Positions 52,550 to 63,623 of a stretch of DNA of 64,000 bases are shown one piece after another. A program made the translations under genes and the position numbers. The notes below the pieces were generated by a model. It saw only the letters and a list, made by a program, of their open reading frames with translations, was not told the origin of the DNA and ran no database searches. The DNA is from a candidate division KSB1 bacterium (GTDB lineage: Bacteria; Zhuqueibacterota; Zhuqueibacteria; JANLFK01; Oleimicrobiaceae), in contig JAPDPR010000009.1 of the NCBI GenBank assembly GCA_034506335.1, positions 29,173 through 93,172 of the forward strand. The letters run 5' to 3'. The first letter of the stretch is position 1, and every line of letters starts with the position of its first letter.

Positions 52550-53131
52550 GTGGAGAAACGAGGACTGCCCGACAGTGTATTGATCAGACGCGCCCTGGCC
52601 GGTGACCAGGGGGCCTACGGCCACATCATGGACCGCTACCGGGGGCCCATCTTTCGCATGGTTCATCACATGGTGCGCAACCGCCAGCAGGCCGAAGACC
52701 TGGTGCAGGAGACCTTTATCAAGGCTTTTGCTGCCTTGGCCAATTTCAACGAAGACTACACCTTTTCCACCTGGTTGTACAAGATCGCCATTAACAACTG
52801 CATCGACTACTTCCGCAAGAAGAAGCTCGCCACTTTCTCCTTGGAGCAACCTATCCAGGCGAAGGATGGGGAGATCGCCCGCGAATTTCCCGACCTTGGT
52901 TCAAGTCCTGATCGAACATTGTTGGCCAAGGAGAGGACCGCCCTCATCGAGGAAGCCATAGCGAGCTTGCCTGAAAGATACCGCATCTGCATCATTCTTC
53001 GCCATCAGGAGGATCGCTCCTACGAGGAGATTGCCCAGATCCTCCATGTGCCACTTGGTACCGTGAAGGCCCGTATCTTCAGGGCACGGGAGATGCTCAA
53101 GAAGCGCCTCAAGGACCTCATGCGCCCCTGA
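52550..53131 (+). CDS. ECF-type RNA polymerase sigma factor
   Basis: 193 residues. Region 2 runs from about 20 to 90: DYRG-like GPIFRMVHHMVRNRQQAEDLVQETF, then FSTWLYKIAINNCIDYFRKKK. A linker follows, then region 4 (about 130-185): EAIASLPERYRICIILRHQED, YEEIAQILHVPLGTVKARIFRAREML. No region 1 or 3. This is a standard extracytoplasmic-function sigma factor. No anti-sigma gene is next to it; the following gene is convergent, with only 8 bp between the stop codons. Its neighbours on both sides encode exported proteins, so envelope regulation is likely but not shown. GTG start behind GAGAGGA. Confidence 0.93.
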   Translation: MEKRGLPDSVLIRRALAGDQGAYGHIMDRYRGPIFRMVHHMVRNRQQAEDLVQETFIKAFAALANFNEDYTFSTWLYKIAINNCIDYFRKKKLATFSLEQPIQAKDGEIAREFPDLGSSPDRTLLAKERTALIEEAIASLPERYRICIILRHQEDRSYEEIAQILHVPLGTVKARIFRAREMLKKRLKDLMRP

Positions 53132-53139
53132 GCGATGCC

Positions 53140-54129
53140 CTACCGGGTTCTGACCAGCTTCTCCACGTGGTGCTCCCCTGAGGTGACAATCCGACAGAAG
53201 TAGACGCCGGCTGGCAGCTTGCGCCCTTGCGCATCCGTGCCGTCCCAGGTCAACAGATGTTCGCCGGCGGCGAGGACCCCCTCGGCCAGGACTCGTACTG
53301 TCACCCCCCGCACGTCCACAACGGCCACGCACGCAGGTGACTCCTTTGCGAGAGAGAAGCGAACGGTGCTATTGCCCCCCGAGGGATTGGGATACAATGG
53401 CCAGAGTTGGAACGCCGTAGGCTGTCGCAAGGGAGAAGTGACTGCCACGATGCCAAGCACGGTCCTCGTCCCGTCTCGGCTCACCTCCTCCAATCGATAC
53501 CGGCAGGAGGTGCCACGGGGAGCAGCACGGTCCACGAAGCGGTACTCCTGTGTGCGCCCGAGTCCCCCCATAGCGGGCACTATTCCGTCGGTGACCCTTG
53601 TCCACTCTTCTTCGTCGCTCAGCGTTCTCCAGAGGAGAAAGCCGAGGCACTCTACTTCGTCAGTGGTTTGCCATCTAATGACAACTTCCTCTCCTTGCCA
53701 GGCAGCCTCGAACAGCAGCAGGCGCACAGGCAGTGGCAGAATACCCGCGTCCTGGTACGGTTCAGAGTTCAGGACGATCTCGGCGGAGGCCGACTCTCCC
53801 GTAGCCTTGTCGTAAACCTCTACCACCAGGAGCTCTCCCGCGTTCCACGCAGAGGTAAAATCGCTGCACTGCACCACCCAGAGCAGGCGAGGGGGGGACG
53901 CGTCGTAGAGAAGGCCTGTCTGGCCCGCGTGGCCCTCTGTGAGGCGATCGTCGGGCCGTGTCTGCATGTGGGCCTCAAAGGCAATGTGGTCAAGCGGCGG
54001 AATGGAGCCGGTGCTTGACCGGATCTCGCCGAAAACAAGGTGCGGAACCTGCGCCTGCACCGGGTTTGGTCCAGGAACCGAGCCGAAGAAAATCACATGA
54101 ACCAGGAAAAGATAGCCGAGCTGTCTCAT
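53140..54129 (-). CDS. Exported protein with C-terminal sorting domain
   Basis: 329 residues from ATG 54129 (GGAG 7 nt upstream) with a signal peptide (LGYLFLVHVIFFGSVPG, then a cut near VQAQ). Residues ~20-130 form a small beta domain reminiscent of T9SS-sorted proteins (HIAFEAHMQTRPDD). Next is a Fn3-like module (VVIRWQTTDEVECLGFLLWR, EYRFVDRAAPRGTSCRYRLEE). The last ~85 residues are a FlgD-like sorting domain (LWPLYPNPSGGNSTVRFSL, VAVVDVRGVTVRVLAEG, GVYFCRIVT). It is 13 bp downstream of the glycosidase-like gene, clearly one transcript. Function unknown. Confidence 0.82.
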   Translation of the reverse strand: MRQLGYLFLVHVIFFGSVPGPNPVQAQVPHLVFGEIRSSTGSIPPLDHIAFEAHMQTRPDDRLTEGHAGQTGLLYDASPPRLLWVVQCSDFTSAWNAGELLVVEVYDKATGESASAEIVLNSEPYQDAGILPLPVRLLLFEAAWQGEEVVIRWQTTDEVECLGFLLWRTLSDEEEWTRVTDGIVPAMGGLGRTQEYRFVDRAAPRGTSCRYRLEEVSRDGTRTVLGIVAVTSPLRQPTAFQLWPLYPNPSGGNSTVRFSLAKESPACVAVVDVRGVTVRVLAEGVLAAGEHLLTWDGTDAQGRKLPAGVYFCRIVTSGEHHVEKLVRTR

Positions 54130-54142
54130 ACGGTGCTCCGCC

Positions 54143-56035
54143 TTAAGGCCAGGTGACGTCTTGGCTGACGCGCACAAAGTAGGGCCAGCCAGGCATGAGC
54201 GGGAAGTTCGTGGCTGGCTGCGACGGTTGGTAGAACTCTACCGCTTGGGCTTGGGCGTTCCACCTCCCCACGTGGGTGCAGCGAGGAATGTTGCCGAGCA
54301 AATCGGACGCCCTGGTCAAATGCCGTTTGCTGAATGGCAAAACGATGGCGTTGAGGCGCCCCTCCGGGAGGGCCCGAAGCAGATAGCTTCCATCGGCCAC
54401 GCGCCCCGCGAGGCTCATGATTCCCGGCGAAGAGGCGTTAGCCAATAGAACCTCAGCGCTATTCAGACGAAAGTCGGTCGCCGGCAGCGCTGGCACGTAT
54501 TGGAGAAGTTGCCCAGTCGCGGGGTTGAACCGCGCTACTGAGTTAATCTGTGGGAAGCGAATCAATAGGTCTGCGGCACTCGATTGATCTTCCTGGGCAA
54601 AAGGGATGGCGACGGCGTTAAAGTCGGTCCCCGAGGTGGTCACCAGGGGAAAGTCAATCTCGCCCACGTAGCCGTAGAGGGCCGATTCGAGCTCGCCATG
54701 GGTGGCTGTGATGGCGTAGAAGGCGTTCTGAGCTGGATTGCCGAGAAGGCTTTCGGCCTTGTCGCTCCAATCGACAACGGGAGTTCCGGGATTCTGGTCG
54801 GAGATGGCCGCAGCCACCTTGACCACCAGGGGATTGCCCAGTGAGAAAAACGGCTCAGTGCTCCGATAGACGTTGAAGCGCGTGTTCTCCAGCTTTGTAT
54901 CGGCGTTCCACCACAGGTGCACTTTGCCATCTACAATCTCGGCGTTTAGGTTGGAGAAGGTGACCTTGAAACGGAACTGGTGGATGTGCTCGAACATCCA
55001 GCGGTCGCCTGGGTCCTGCTCCGTGCCATCGCCACCGACGTCGAAGCGAAAGGGGTACATCAGAAGCCATCCTGTATGCCAAAACCAGAAATAGCCCATG
55101 TTGTACTGTTGCACCGGCTCGTTGCGCAACATGTCCTTCTGATCTTCGGTGTAGACCCCATCCAGGCGGATGCCCGGGTCGCCGACGCGGTAGGCGGGGG
55201 CGTGCCAGGACTCGTTGTTGATAATTGGTCGGTCGTGGCGAGAAGGGGTTCTGGCAATGCCCGAACCGTGGTAGAACCATACGTCTGCTGTGGGCACCTC
55301 CAATGCCCCGCAATTCGACCAGGGACTCACTCCGCAGATACGATTGGGGTCACTCGCATGTACGCTGTCAACGAGGACCTTCGCCTTTTGCAACACAAGC
55401 GAGGTTGGCCACTTCTCGGTGCCGTTCCAGGGGAAAACGTCATCATAGTCGTACCCCTCATGGCCGAACTCGTTGGCCACATCGATAAAGACGTGACGAT
55501 AAGGTTTCAGCCAGAGGGTGATGTTCCTGATCGCGCGGAAGATGGCAGCGTTGTCCACGAAGTGGTCGTGGTCAAGGTAGGGTGTGGTGGCTGCGCGTCG
55601 GCACTGCCGCTGATAGAAGTAGCAGACGTTCACCACCATGTTCAGCTCGCGGGTGGCCTCAAGCAAACGCCGCAGGCGCGCAAGGTACTGCGGCCGCAGC
55701 GAACCGTCCGGCTCAAAGGTGCTGGAGTCGTAATACATCCCCGTGTTGGGGTCAATGTTGCGGTCAAAACCAGGCCAGCAGCCCTGGAGGTTGACATAGA
55801 TCGTGTTAACGCCGTAGGCGAGGTACTTCGGCAGTTCCCGGATGCACGCCTCTACGGTGGCATCGTCCCACAGGGCGTTGGGCACACGCACGCCCCACAT
55901 GTCGAACGGTTTGCCGTCCAAGCGGAATCGTGTGCCGTCCACACTGAGTACGTTCCCCGCGTGCGTCATCTGCAATGAGGAAAGGATGACAAGCCCGGTA
56001 GCGATCACTGCACGAAATCCGAACAAGAAGCGCAT
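54143..56035 (-). CDS. Secreted glycosidase-like TIM-barrel protein (GH5-related)
   Basis: 630 residues with signal peptide (AVIATGLVILSSLQMTHAG). Residues ~30-330 look like a clan GH-A barrel: FRLDGKPFDMWGVRVPNA at the start, the likely acid/base E189 in FIDVANEFGHEG after strand 4, and a candidate nucleophile E275 in PIINNESWHAP after strand 7. A Fn3/beta module (about 340-440) and a C-terminal region of repeated beta units (FNAVAIPFAQEDQSSAADLL, LNAIVLPFSKRHLTRASDLL) follow. Probably acts on a polysaccharide; substrate unknown. The family number is uncertain. The downstream sorted protein is co-transcribed. Confidence 0.78.
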   Translation of the reverse strand: MRFLFGFRAVIATGLVILSSLQMTHAGNVLSVDGTRFRLDGKPFDMWGVRVPNALWDDATVEACIRELPKYLAYGVNTIYVNLQGCWPGFDRNIDPNTGMYYDSSTFEPDGSLRPQYLARLRRLLEATRELNMVVNVCYFYQRQCRRAATTPYLDHDHFVDNAAIFRAIRNITLWLKPYRHVFIDVANEFGHEGYDYDDVFPWNGTEKWPTSLVLQKAKVLVDSVHASDPNRICGVSPWSNCGALEVPTADVWFYHGSGIARTPSRHDRPIINNESWHAPAYRVGDPGIRLDGVYTEDQKDMLRNEPVQQYNMGYFWFWHTGWLLMYPFRFDVGGDGTEQDPGDRWMFEHIHQFRFKVTFSNLNAEIVDGKVHLWWNADTKLENTRFNVYRSTEPFFSLGNPLVVKVAAAISDQNPGTPVVDWSDKAESLLGNPAQNAFYAITATHGELESALYGYVGEIDFPLVTTSGTDFNAVAIPFAQEDQSSAADLLIRFPQINSVARFNPATGQLLQYVPALPATDFRLNSAEVLLANASSPGIMSLAGRVADGSYLLRALPEGRLNAIVLPFSKRHLTRASDLLGNIPRCTHVGRWNAQAQAVEFYQPSQPATNFPLMPGWPYFVRVSQDVTWP

Positions 56036-56211
56036 GATTGATCGTCCTCATGTTGGAGTTTTCGCGTTGCTCCACACCATTTGCAAATTCTGCGCCAGTG
56101 CGCGAGAGTCTCAGCAGCAAGTCAAAGGCGGTCACTTGCTGTTTCAATCTGCGGCAGGCAGGGCATTCCGCGTCCATGTTGGGACAAAGGCCTGCCGGCG
56201 CTCTTAAAACA

Positions 56212-56241
56212 AATTTACCACACTATACCTGTTCAAAGCAA
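56212..56241 (-). promoter_or_regulatory. Candidate promoter of the glycosidase operon
   Basis: Minus strand: TTGCTT (56236-56241), 18-bp spacer, TAAATT (56212-56217). It diverges from the uvrA promoter, with ~30 bp between the -35 elements. The match is moderate. Confidence 0.4.
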
Positions 56242-56271
56242 GGGGTTTCTGGTGGCGAACGGACTTTTCCC

Positions 56272-56300
56272 TTTACAATTGCCCTCCGTTTTTGTATATT
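56272..56300 (+). promoter_or_regulatory. Sigma70-type promoter of uvrA
   Basis: TTTACA (56272-56277), 17-bp spacer, TATATT (56295-56300). Start near 56307, ~40 nt before the uvrA ATG. No LexA-type palindrome was recognised. Confidence 0.7.
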
Positions 56301-56347
56301 GGATGCTTGAATGGCGATGACGAAGGAGGGGAGTTAAGGTTTCGCTC

Positions 56348-59176
<2,829 letters not shown>

Positions 59177-59266
59177 GTAGTGGTGCGAAAAAACCATGAC
59201 GCTCCCTGGCACATGGGATGCGTGCCATGGCGGGGTGCTTGTTCGGCAAAAGGGGAGACGCTCGTT

Positions 59267-59953
59267 ATGAGCTGGATGAGGTTTGAGTTGCAAGCAGTTG
59301 TGCAGATGCTCGTAGCGGTGGTTCTCGGGGCGGTGGTAGGACTTGAGCGCGCCAGGCACGGTAGGCCGGCGGGCATGCGGACCCACGCGCTGGTCTGCGC
59401 CGGCGCCACCATGATTATGCTCACCGCCCGAGGGCTGGCAACCGTGAGCCCCGAAGCAATGGCTCGAATCACTGTTGACCCAGGAAGGATTGCCGCAGGC
59501 ATTATCACGGGAATTGGCTTTCTCGGCGCAGGCTCAATTATCAAGTCAGGCGACTTTGTGCGCGGACTCACCACCGCGGCCTGCCTCTGGTTCGTGGCCG
59601 CTTTGGGCATCATTATCGGTGAAGGGTTCTTTCTGCTCAGCCTGCTTGCGACGGCCCTCGCGCTTTTCCTTTTGGTGGTGATGGATCGCTTTGAGCATCG
59701 TTTCGCGCGCGTGGTGTACCGAAGCCTGCGGGTGGTCGTGCCGGCCCAAGAGCGCAGACGTGTGGAGGACTCTCTTCGGGAGGTCCTAGCCGAGATGGGC
59801 ATGCGCGTGCAAGATACGCAGTATAGGCTCAGTGCACAGGCAGGAGCGGCGCAGATCGTGTTCCGCCTCAGGGGTAGCACCCGCACCAGCGGTTCCGAGC
59901 TTATGGAAAGGCTTCTGGCGGTTGAGGGGGTGAGGAGCGTGGAGTGGCGATGA
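59267..59953 (+). CDS. MgtC/SapB family membrane protein
   Basis: 228 residues from ATG 59267 (GGGGAG upstream; open frame back to 59180 not needed). Four to five helices hold the MgtC signature VLGAVVGLERARHGRPAGMRTHALVCAG (seen as consecutive blocks), IAAGIITGIGFLGAGSII and GLTTAACLWFVAALGI. The C-terminal ~80 residues are a soluble ACT-like domain. In pathogens MgtC supports survival in low Mg2+ and inhibits the F1Fo ATP synthase; in free-living bacteria its role is unclear. It lies 90 bp after uvrA. Confidence 0.9.
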   Translation: MSWMRFELQAVVQMLVAVVLGAVVGLERARHGRPAGMRTHALVCAGATMIMLTARGLATVSPEAMARITVDPGRIAAGIITGIGFLGAGSIIKSGDFVRGLTTAACLWFVAALGIIIGEGFFLLSLLATALALFLLVVMDRFEHRFARVVYRSLRVVVPAQERRRVEDSLREVLAEMGMRVQDTQYRLSAQAGAAQIVFRLRGSTRTSGSELMERLLAVEGVRSVEWR

Positions 59954-60078
59954 GCCGTAGGCTCGGCCTCCCGGCCGAAGCAGGTAGAGGCAATGCGAAT
60001 TCGACGCGCGCGACCCTGGCGCGTCGGCCCAAACCTAATCTCCCTACGACCGGCTGCAGGTAAGGAAGCGGAGCTGGC

Positions 60079-61485
60079 ATGAGCGAGAAGAGACGGATTC
60101 GTTTGGGTGTAGCGCTAGTACCTGTGCTCTTTCTTGTGGGAGCCCTCTCTTTCACGATCATTGTACTCAAGCAGTCGCCGCACATCCCCCTGATTTGCGC
60201 CTCGGCCTTGGCGGCCACCATTGCCGTGGCCCACGGCTACAAATGGCGCGAAATCCAGCAGGGCATGGTTATAGGCATCACCTTGGCGATGGACGCCATC
60301 CTTATCCTGATGGTCGTCGGCACCCTCATCGGCACCTGGCTCCTGGGGGGGATAGTCCCCACGATGATCTACTACGGGCTTCAACTCCTATCTCCTGCCA
60401 TCTTTCTTGTGGCCACCCTGATTATCTGCTCCGTGGTGTCGCTGGGAACAGGCTCCTCGTGGTCCACGGCTGGGACAGTGGGCGTGGCACTGGTGGGTGT
60501 AGGGCAGGGTTTGGGCGTCCCCTTACCGATGGTGGCCGGAGCCATAATCTCAGGTGCCTATTTTGGCGATAAGATGTCCCCGCTTTCCGACACGACCAAT
60601 CTGGCGCCAGCGGTTGCCGGTACCGATATCTTTTCCCATGTTCGGCACATGGTCTACACCACAGCGCCCAGTTACGCGCTTTCCCTTTTTCTCTTTGGGC
60701 TGATCGGCCTTCGCTTCCGCGGAGGAAGTCTGAACACGGAAAACGTGCTGACTATTCTTGCGACCTTGCGCAACGGGTTTGTCATCCACCCGCTGCTCTT
60801 GCTCCCGCCATGCCTGGTCATTCTCATGGTGGTCAAGCGCATTCCCCCCTTGCCGGCGCTGTTGGCCGGGACGGCTATGGGGGGGATCTGTGCCTTGGTT
60901 GCCCAGTCTGCCTCCCTTTCGTCTGTGGTGAGTGCAGCCCACCGGGGCTATGTTTCCGCCACCGGCGTGGTGGCGGTCGATGAACTCTTGACCAGGGGTG
61001 GGTTGGTCAGCATGATGGAGACGGTGGCGCTCATTGTCTGTGCTCTGTCCTTTGGCGGCATTATGGAGAAGACGGGTATGCTGGCCACAATTGCCGAAGC
61101 GCTCCTGCGCCGCGTGCGCAGCACAGGCTCCTTGGTGGCAACGACCCTCCTCAGCTGCATCGGGATGAACGCCATCGCGTCAGACCAGTACCTCTCCATT
61201 GTCATCCCAGGCAGGATGTACAAAGACGCGTTCGATCGCATGGGGTTGCACCCGAAGAACCTTTCGCGTTGCCTGGAGGATTCTGGAACGCTCTCTTCGC
61301 CCCTCTTTCCATGGAACAGCTGTGGCGCCTTCATGCATGCAACGCTCGGCGTGAGCCCGCTTGCCTACCTGCCATTTGCTTTTCTGAATCTGACTAACCC
61401 TTTGGTATCGGCGGTGTACGGCTACACAGGCATCACGATGGCGAAGGCGGAGGCCGTCGAGGTGGAGGTGCCCGAAGCTGTATGA
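60079..61485 (+). CDS. nhaC: Na+/H+ antiporter, NhaC family
   Basis: 468 residues, about 11-12 transmembrane helices. Family blocks include GTLIGTWLLGGIVPTMIYYG, CSVVSLGTGSSWSTAGTVGVA, SGAYFGDKMSPLSDTTNLAP and, late, GMNAIASDQYLSIVIPGRMY and DSGTLSSPLFPWNSCG. The Asp residues in GDKMSPLSDTTN are the likely ion site. NhaC members exchange Na+ for H+, or in some cases malate/lactate. The stop overlaps the start of the alkyltransferase-like fragment by 4 bp (ATGA). Confidence 0.92.
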   Translation: MSEKRRIRLGVALVPVLFLVGALSFTIIVLKQSPHIPLICASALAATIAVAHGYKWREIQQGMVIGITLAMDAILILMVVGTLIGTWLLGGIVPTMIYYGLQLLSPAIFLVATLIICSVVSLGTGSSWSTAGTVGVALVGVGQGLGVPLPMVAGAIISGAYFGDKMSPLSDTTNLAPAVAGTDIFSHVRHMVYTTAPSYALSLFLFGLIGLRFRGGSLNTENVLTILATLRNGFVIHPLLLLPPCLVILMVVKRIPPLPALLAGTAMGGICALVAQSASLSSVVSAAHRGYVSATGVVAVDELLTRGGLVSMMETVALIVCALSFGGIMEKTGMLATIAEALLRRVRSTGSLVATTLLSCIGMNAIASDQYLSIVIPGRMYKDAFDRMGLHPKNLSRCLEDSGTLSSPLFPWNSCGAFMHATLGVSPLAYLPFAFLNLTNPLVSAVYGYTGITMAKAEAVEVEVPEAV

Positions 61486-61664
61486 GGGCTGGCCAAGAGG
61501 GTGGTGCGCGGCGCGGAGCGTTTTTCCTCGGTGTGAACGAAGTGGTCAGCAAGGTGCCCCGCGGGAGGGTGGCGAGCTACGGACAGCTCGCAGCGCCTGC
61601 GGGGATGCCACATGCGGCGCGGTTCGGCTGGAAGCCACGTCAAAGGGAGCTGGCAGGTGCGTAA
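61482..61664 (+). pseudogene. Truncated alkyltransferase-like (ATL/MGMT DNA-binding domain) fragment
   Basis: 60 residues. NEVVSKVPRGRVASYGQLAAPAG with HAARFGW is the helix-turn-helix start of MGMT/ATL proteins (typical form: VPxGRVATYGQIAxLAGxPRAARAVGW). It breaks off after about 50 residues; the rest of the domain, including the P-W-H-R-V block, is missing in all frames. The sequence then runs into the 3' end of nth on the other strand, overlapping it by 25 bp. It is coupled to nhaC by ATGA. Most likely a remnant left by a deletion that joined this locus to nth; a functional mini-protein is less likely. Confidence 0.7.
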
Positions 61665-62341
61665 TGTTCGGCAGACGGGCAAATAGCTTGCAGCGGACAG
61701 AGCGCGCACAGAGGCTTGCGCGCGCGACAGATGGTGCGCCCCAGACGCAAGAGATTCATATGCAGCGAATAGGCCTTCCCTTTTGGCACCAACGGTTGCA
61801 TCAGGTGGTGCGTCCTCTCGGCAGTGGCCCCGGGAGGGACAAGGCCAAGGCGCATGCAGATGCGATGCACGTGTGTGTCCACCGGGAATATGTCCCGCCC
61901 GCACGCGAACATGAGCACGACACTGATCGTCTTGATGCCCACCCCTTTGCGTTGGAGGAAGAGGTCAACGACGTGCTCTGTAGGCTGCTGGCAAATGGAC
62001 CGGAGGTCGAGCGCACCATAGGTTTGCTTGATCCATGTCAAAAGCTCCTTGATGCGGACGCTTTTTTGATTGCTGAGGCCGGCAGGGCGAATGGTGCTGG
62101 CGATCTCGGCCGTGGGCGCCGCAAGGACTTCATCCCATCGGGGGTAGCGCGCGCGCAGGGCCTCGTAGGCCAGGTCGCGATTGCGGTCGTTGGTATTCTG
62201 CGAGAGAATGGTGCGTATGAGTACGTCTAGTGGGTCACGTGGGCCGGTCCATTTGGGTTCACCAAAGGTCTTCTCGAGGAGCCGAGTGACCTCGCCAGCA
62301 AGGTGCGCCAGTTTGGGCAAAGCTTCTGTACATTCCGTCAT
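61640..62341 (-). CDS. nth: Endonuclease III-like DNA glycosylase
   Basis: 233 residues. Helix-hairpin-helix RKGVGIKTISVVL contains the catalytic Lys K137; D155 is in PVDTHVHRI; and the 4Fe-4S cluster ligands C205, C212, C215 and C221 show the exact C-x6-C-x2-C-x5-C spacing. TILSQNTND is the conserved N-terminal block. It removes oxidised pyrimidines and nicks the strand. GLSNQKSVRIKEL and the relatively long N-terminus (~20 residues) are a little unlike E. coli Nth, so a related family member is possible. Divergent from queT with 42 bp between starts. Confidence 0.93.
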   Translation of the reverse strand: MTECTEALPKLAHLAGEVTRLLEKTFGEPKWTGPRDPLDVLIRTILSQNTNDRNRDLAYEALRARYPRWDEVLAAPTAEIASTIRPAGLSNQKSVRIKELLTWIKQTYGALDLRSICQQPTEHVVDLFLQRKGVGIKTISVVLMFACGRDIFPVDTHVHRICMRLGLVPPGATAERTHHLMQPLVPKGKAYSLHMNLLRLGRTICRARKPLCALCPLQAICPSAEHYAPASSL

Positions 62342-62383
62342 GTACTGTGCCCCGTTGGGTGAGTGACTCGAGGAGTATTCCCT

Positions 62384-62872
62384 ATGACAACCAAACAGAT
62401 CGCGACAGCCGGACTCATCGGTGCACTGTATGCGGCTCTGACCGTTGCCCTGGCGCCCGTCAGCTATGGCCCGGTGCAGATTAGGGTGGCAGAAGCGCTG
62501 ACCGTGCTTCCTTTTCTCACGCCCTGGGCCATCCCCGGCCTGTACTTTGGTTGCATGGTGGCGAACGTGTTTGGCGGCCTTGGTCCGGTGGATATCTTCG
62601 CTGGCAGTTTCATAACGCTCGTGGCGGCGCTTCTTACCTACGCGCTCCGAACCACGGGTAAACCCTGGCTGGCGCCGTTGCCTCCCGTGGTGTGCAATGC
62701 GCTAGGCGTGAGCGCCTACCTGCATCGCATCGCGGGGATGCCCTACTGGCTCACGGTGCTCTACGTGGGTGCCGGCGAGGCCGTGGCCTGTTTCGTGCTT
62801 GGGTACCCTCTTCTGATGGTGATGCGGAGGCGCTTTTTTTGCGCGCAGCCTCCTGTGCAGCGCACTTGCTAA
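62384..62872 (+). CDS. queT: QueT-type queuosine precursor transporter (ECF S component)
   Basis: 162 residues from ATG 62384 (GAGGAG 8 nt upstream). IATAGLIGALYAALTVAL, YGPVQIRVAEALTVLPFL, GCMVANVFGGLGPVDIFAGS and CNALGVSAYL are QueT family blocks; about five helices. S components of this type bind a queuosine precursor (preQ0/preQ1 or queuine) and work with an ECF module not in the window. No preQ1 riboswitch was seen in the 42 bp before it. Its 3' end overlaps the 3' end of the minus-strand ylxQ gene by 122 bp. Confidence 0.9.
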   Translation: MTTKQIATAGLIGALYAALTVALAPVSYGPVQIRVAEALTVLPFLTPWAIPGLYFGCMVANVFGGLGPVDIFAGSFITLVAALLTYALRTTGKPWLAPLPPVVCNALGVSAYLHRIAGMPYWLTVLYVGAGEAVACFVLGYPLLMVMRRRFFCAQPPVQRTC

Positions 62873-63155
62873 GGATGCCGCGCGCAAACTGCTCCTCGCA
62901 CACCGCGATCATGGCCACGGGCCCGCGACCGACCTGATGCCCAAGTTCTGCCTTGCCTATGACCTCGGCAACCGGTACATTGCACGCATCAGCCAAGGCC
63001 CGGAAGTGGATGTGGACTTTTTCCGGGGCGTCGTGCGCCAGGACTAAGAGCTTAGCGCGTCCGGTCCGCAGGGCAACGCGCACGGCTTCGCGTCCAATGG
63101 CCACTTTGCCCGCTCGGCGCGCCAGGCCGATCATGCGTAAGTCACTGAGGAGCAT
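62751..63155 (-). CDS. ylxQ: L7Ae/L30e-family ribosomal-like protein (YlxQ)
   Basis: 134 residues. The first ~100 are an L7Ae/L30e fold: MIGLARRAGKVAIGREAV, AKLLVLAHDAPEKVH, NVPVAEVIGKAELGHQVGRG, VAMIAVCEEQFARGI. YlxQ proteins bind kink-turn RNA. The last ~30 residues are Ser/Arg/Pro-rich, exceed the usual length, and lie wholly opposite the queT 3' end, so they may have arisen by loss of the original stop. The start overlaps the ylxR 3' end by 14 bp. In most bacteria ylxR-ylxQ sit between nusA and infB; neither is here. Confidence 0.88.
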   Translation of the reverse strand: MLLSDLRMIGLARRAGKVAIGREAVRVALRTGRAKLLVLAHDAPEKVHIHFRALADACNVPVAEVIGKAELGHQVGRGPVAMIAVCEEQFARGILSKCAAQEAARKKSASASPSEEGTQARNRPRPRRHPRRAP

Positions 63156-63438
63156 CTCTACTCACCACCACTCTGGTCAGGTCCTCGTACACTTGCTCGG
63201 GCACTGGGCAACGCAGCGAGCGTTCCAAAGCATGTCGCTTCTTGGCCATGGAAACGCAGGATGGGTCAGGGCAGACATAGACACCGCGGCCAGGCGCCCG
63301 GCCTGACAGGTCGACGCTCACCACGCCATTTGTGGCTCGGACCACACGGAGTAGGGTCTGTTTTTCGCGCACCTGGCGGCAGCCCGCACACGTGCGCAAG
63401 GGGATGTGACCGGCGCGCGAGTGCTTGGAGCGTTTCAT
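63142..63438 (-). CDS. ylxR: YlxR (RnpM) family RNA-binding protein
   Basis: 98 residues. RTCAGCRQVREKQTLLRVVR near the N-terminus and GRAPGRGVYVCPDPSCV (normally GRGAYVC) are the DUF448/YlxR signatures. The protein is small, basic and RNA-binding; in some Firmicutes it modulates RNase P. It begins 27 nt after the predicted start of a near-perfect promoter and is coupled to ylxQ by overlap. Confidence 0.92.
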   Translation of the reverse strand: MKRSKHSRAGHIPLRTCAGCRQVREKQTLLRVVRATNGVVSVDLSGRAPGRGVYVCPDPSCVSMAKKRHALERSLRCPVPEQVYEDLTRVVVSRDAPQ

Positions 63439-63471
63439 GGCTTGTCCAGCGATACAAGCAATCGTGGCTCA

Positions 63472-63500
63472 AGTATACAAATCGACCGCCGCATTGTCAA
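63472..63500 (-). promoter_or_regulatory. Near-consensus promoter of ylxR-ylxQ
   Basis: Minus strand: TTGACA (63495-63500), 17-bp spacer, TATACT (63472-63477). Start near 63465. Only one base differs from the full sigma70 consensus hexamers. Confidence 0.85.
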
Positions 63501-63623
63501 GGACTATTTTGTCAGGAGGCACACGGTGCTTCTTGAGGCGCATGGGGTTGTTCGCTTCGCTGGCACGCGCCATGAGGCGATAGCAAGTGGCGCCGCTTTT
63601 TCCCTGCCACAGGGGGTGGGATA

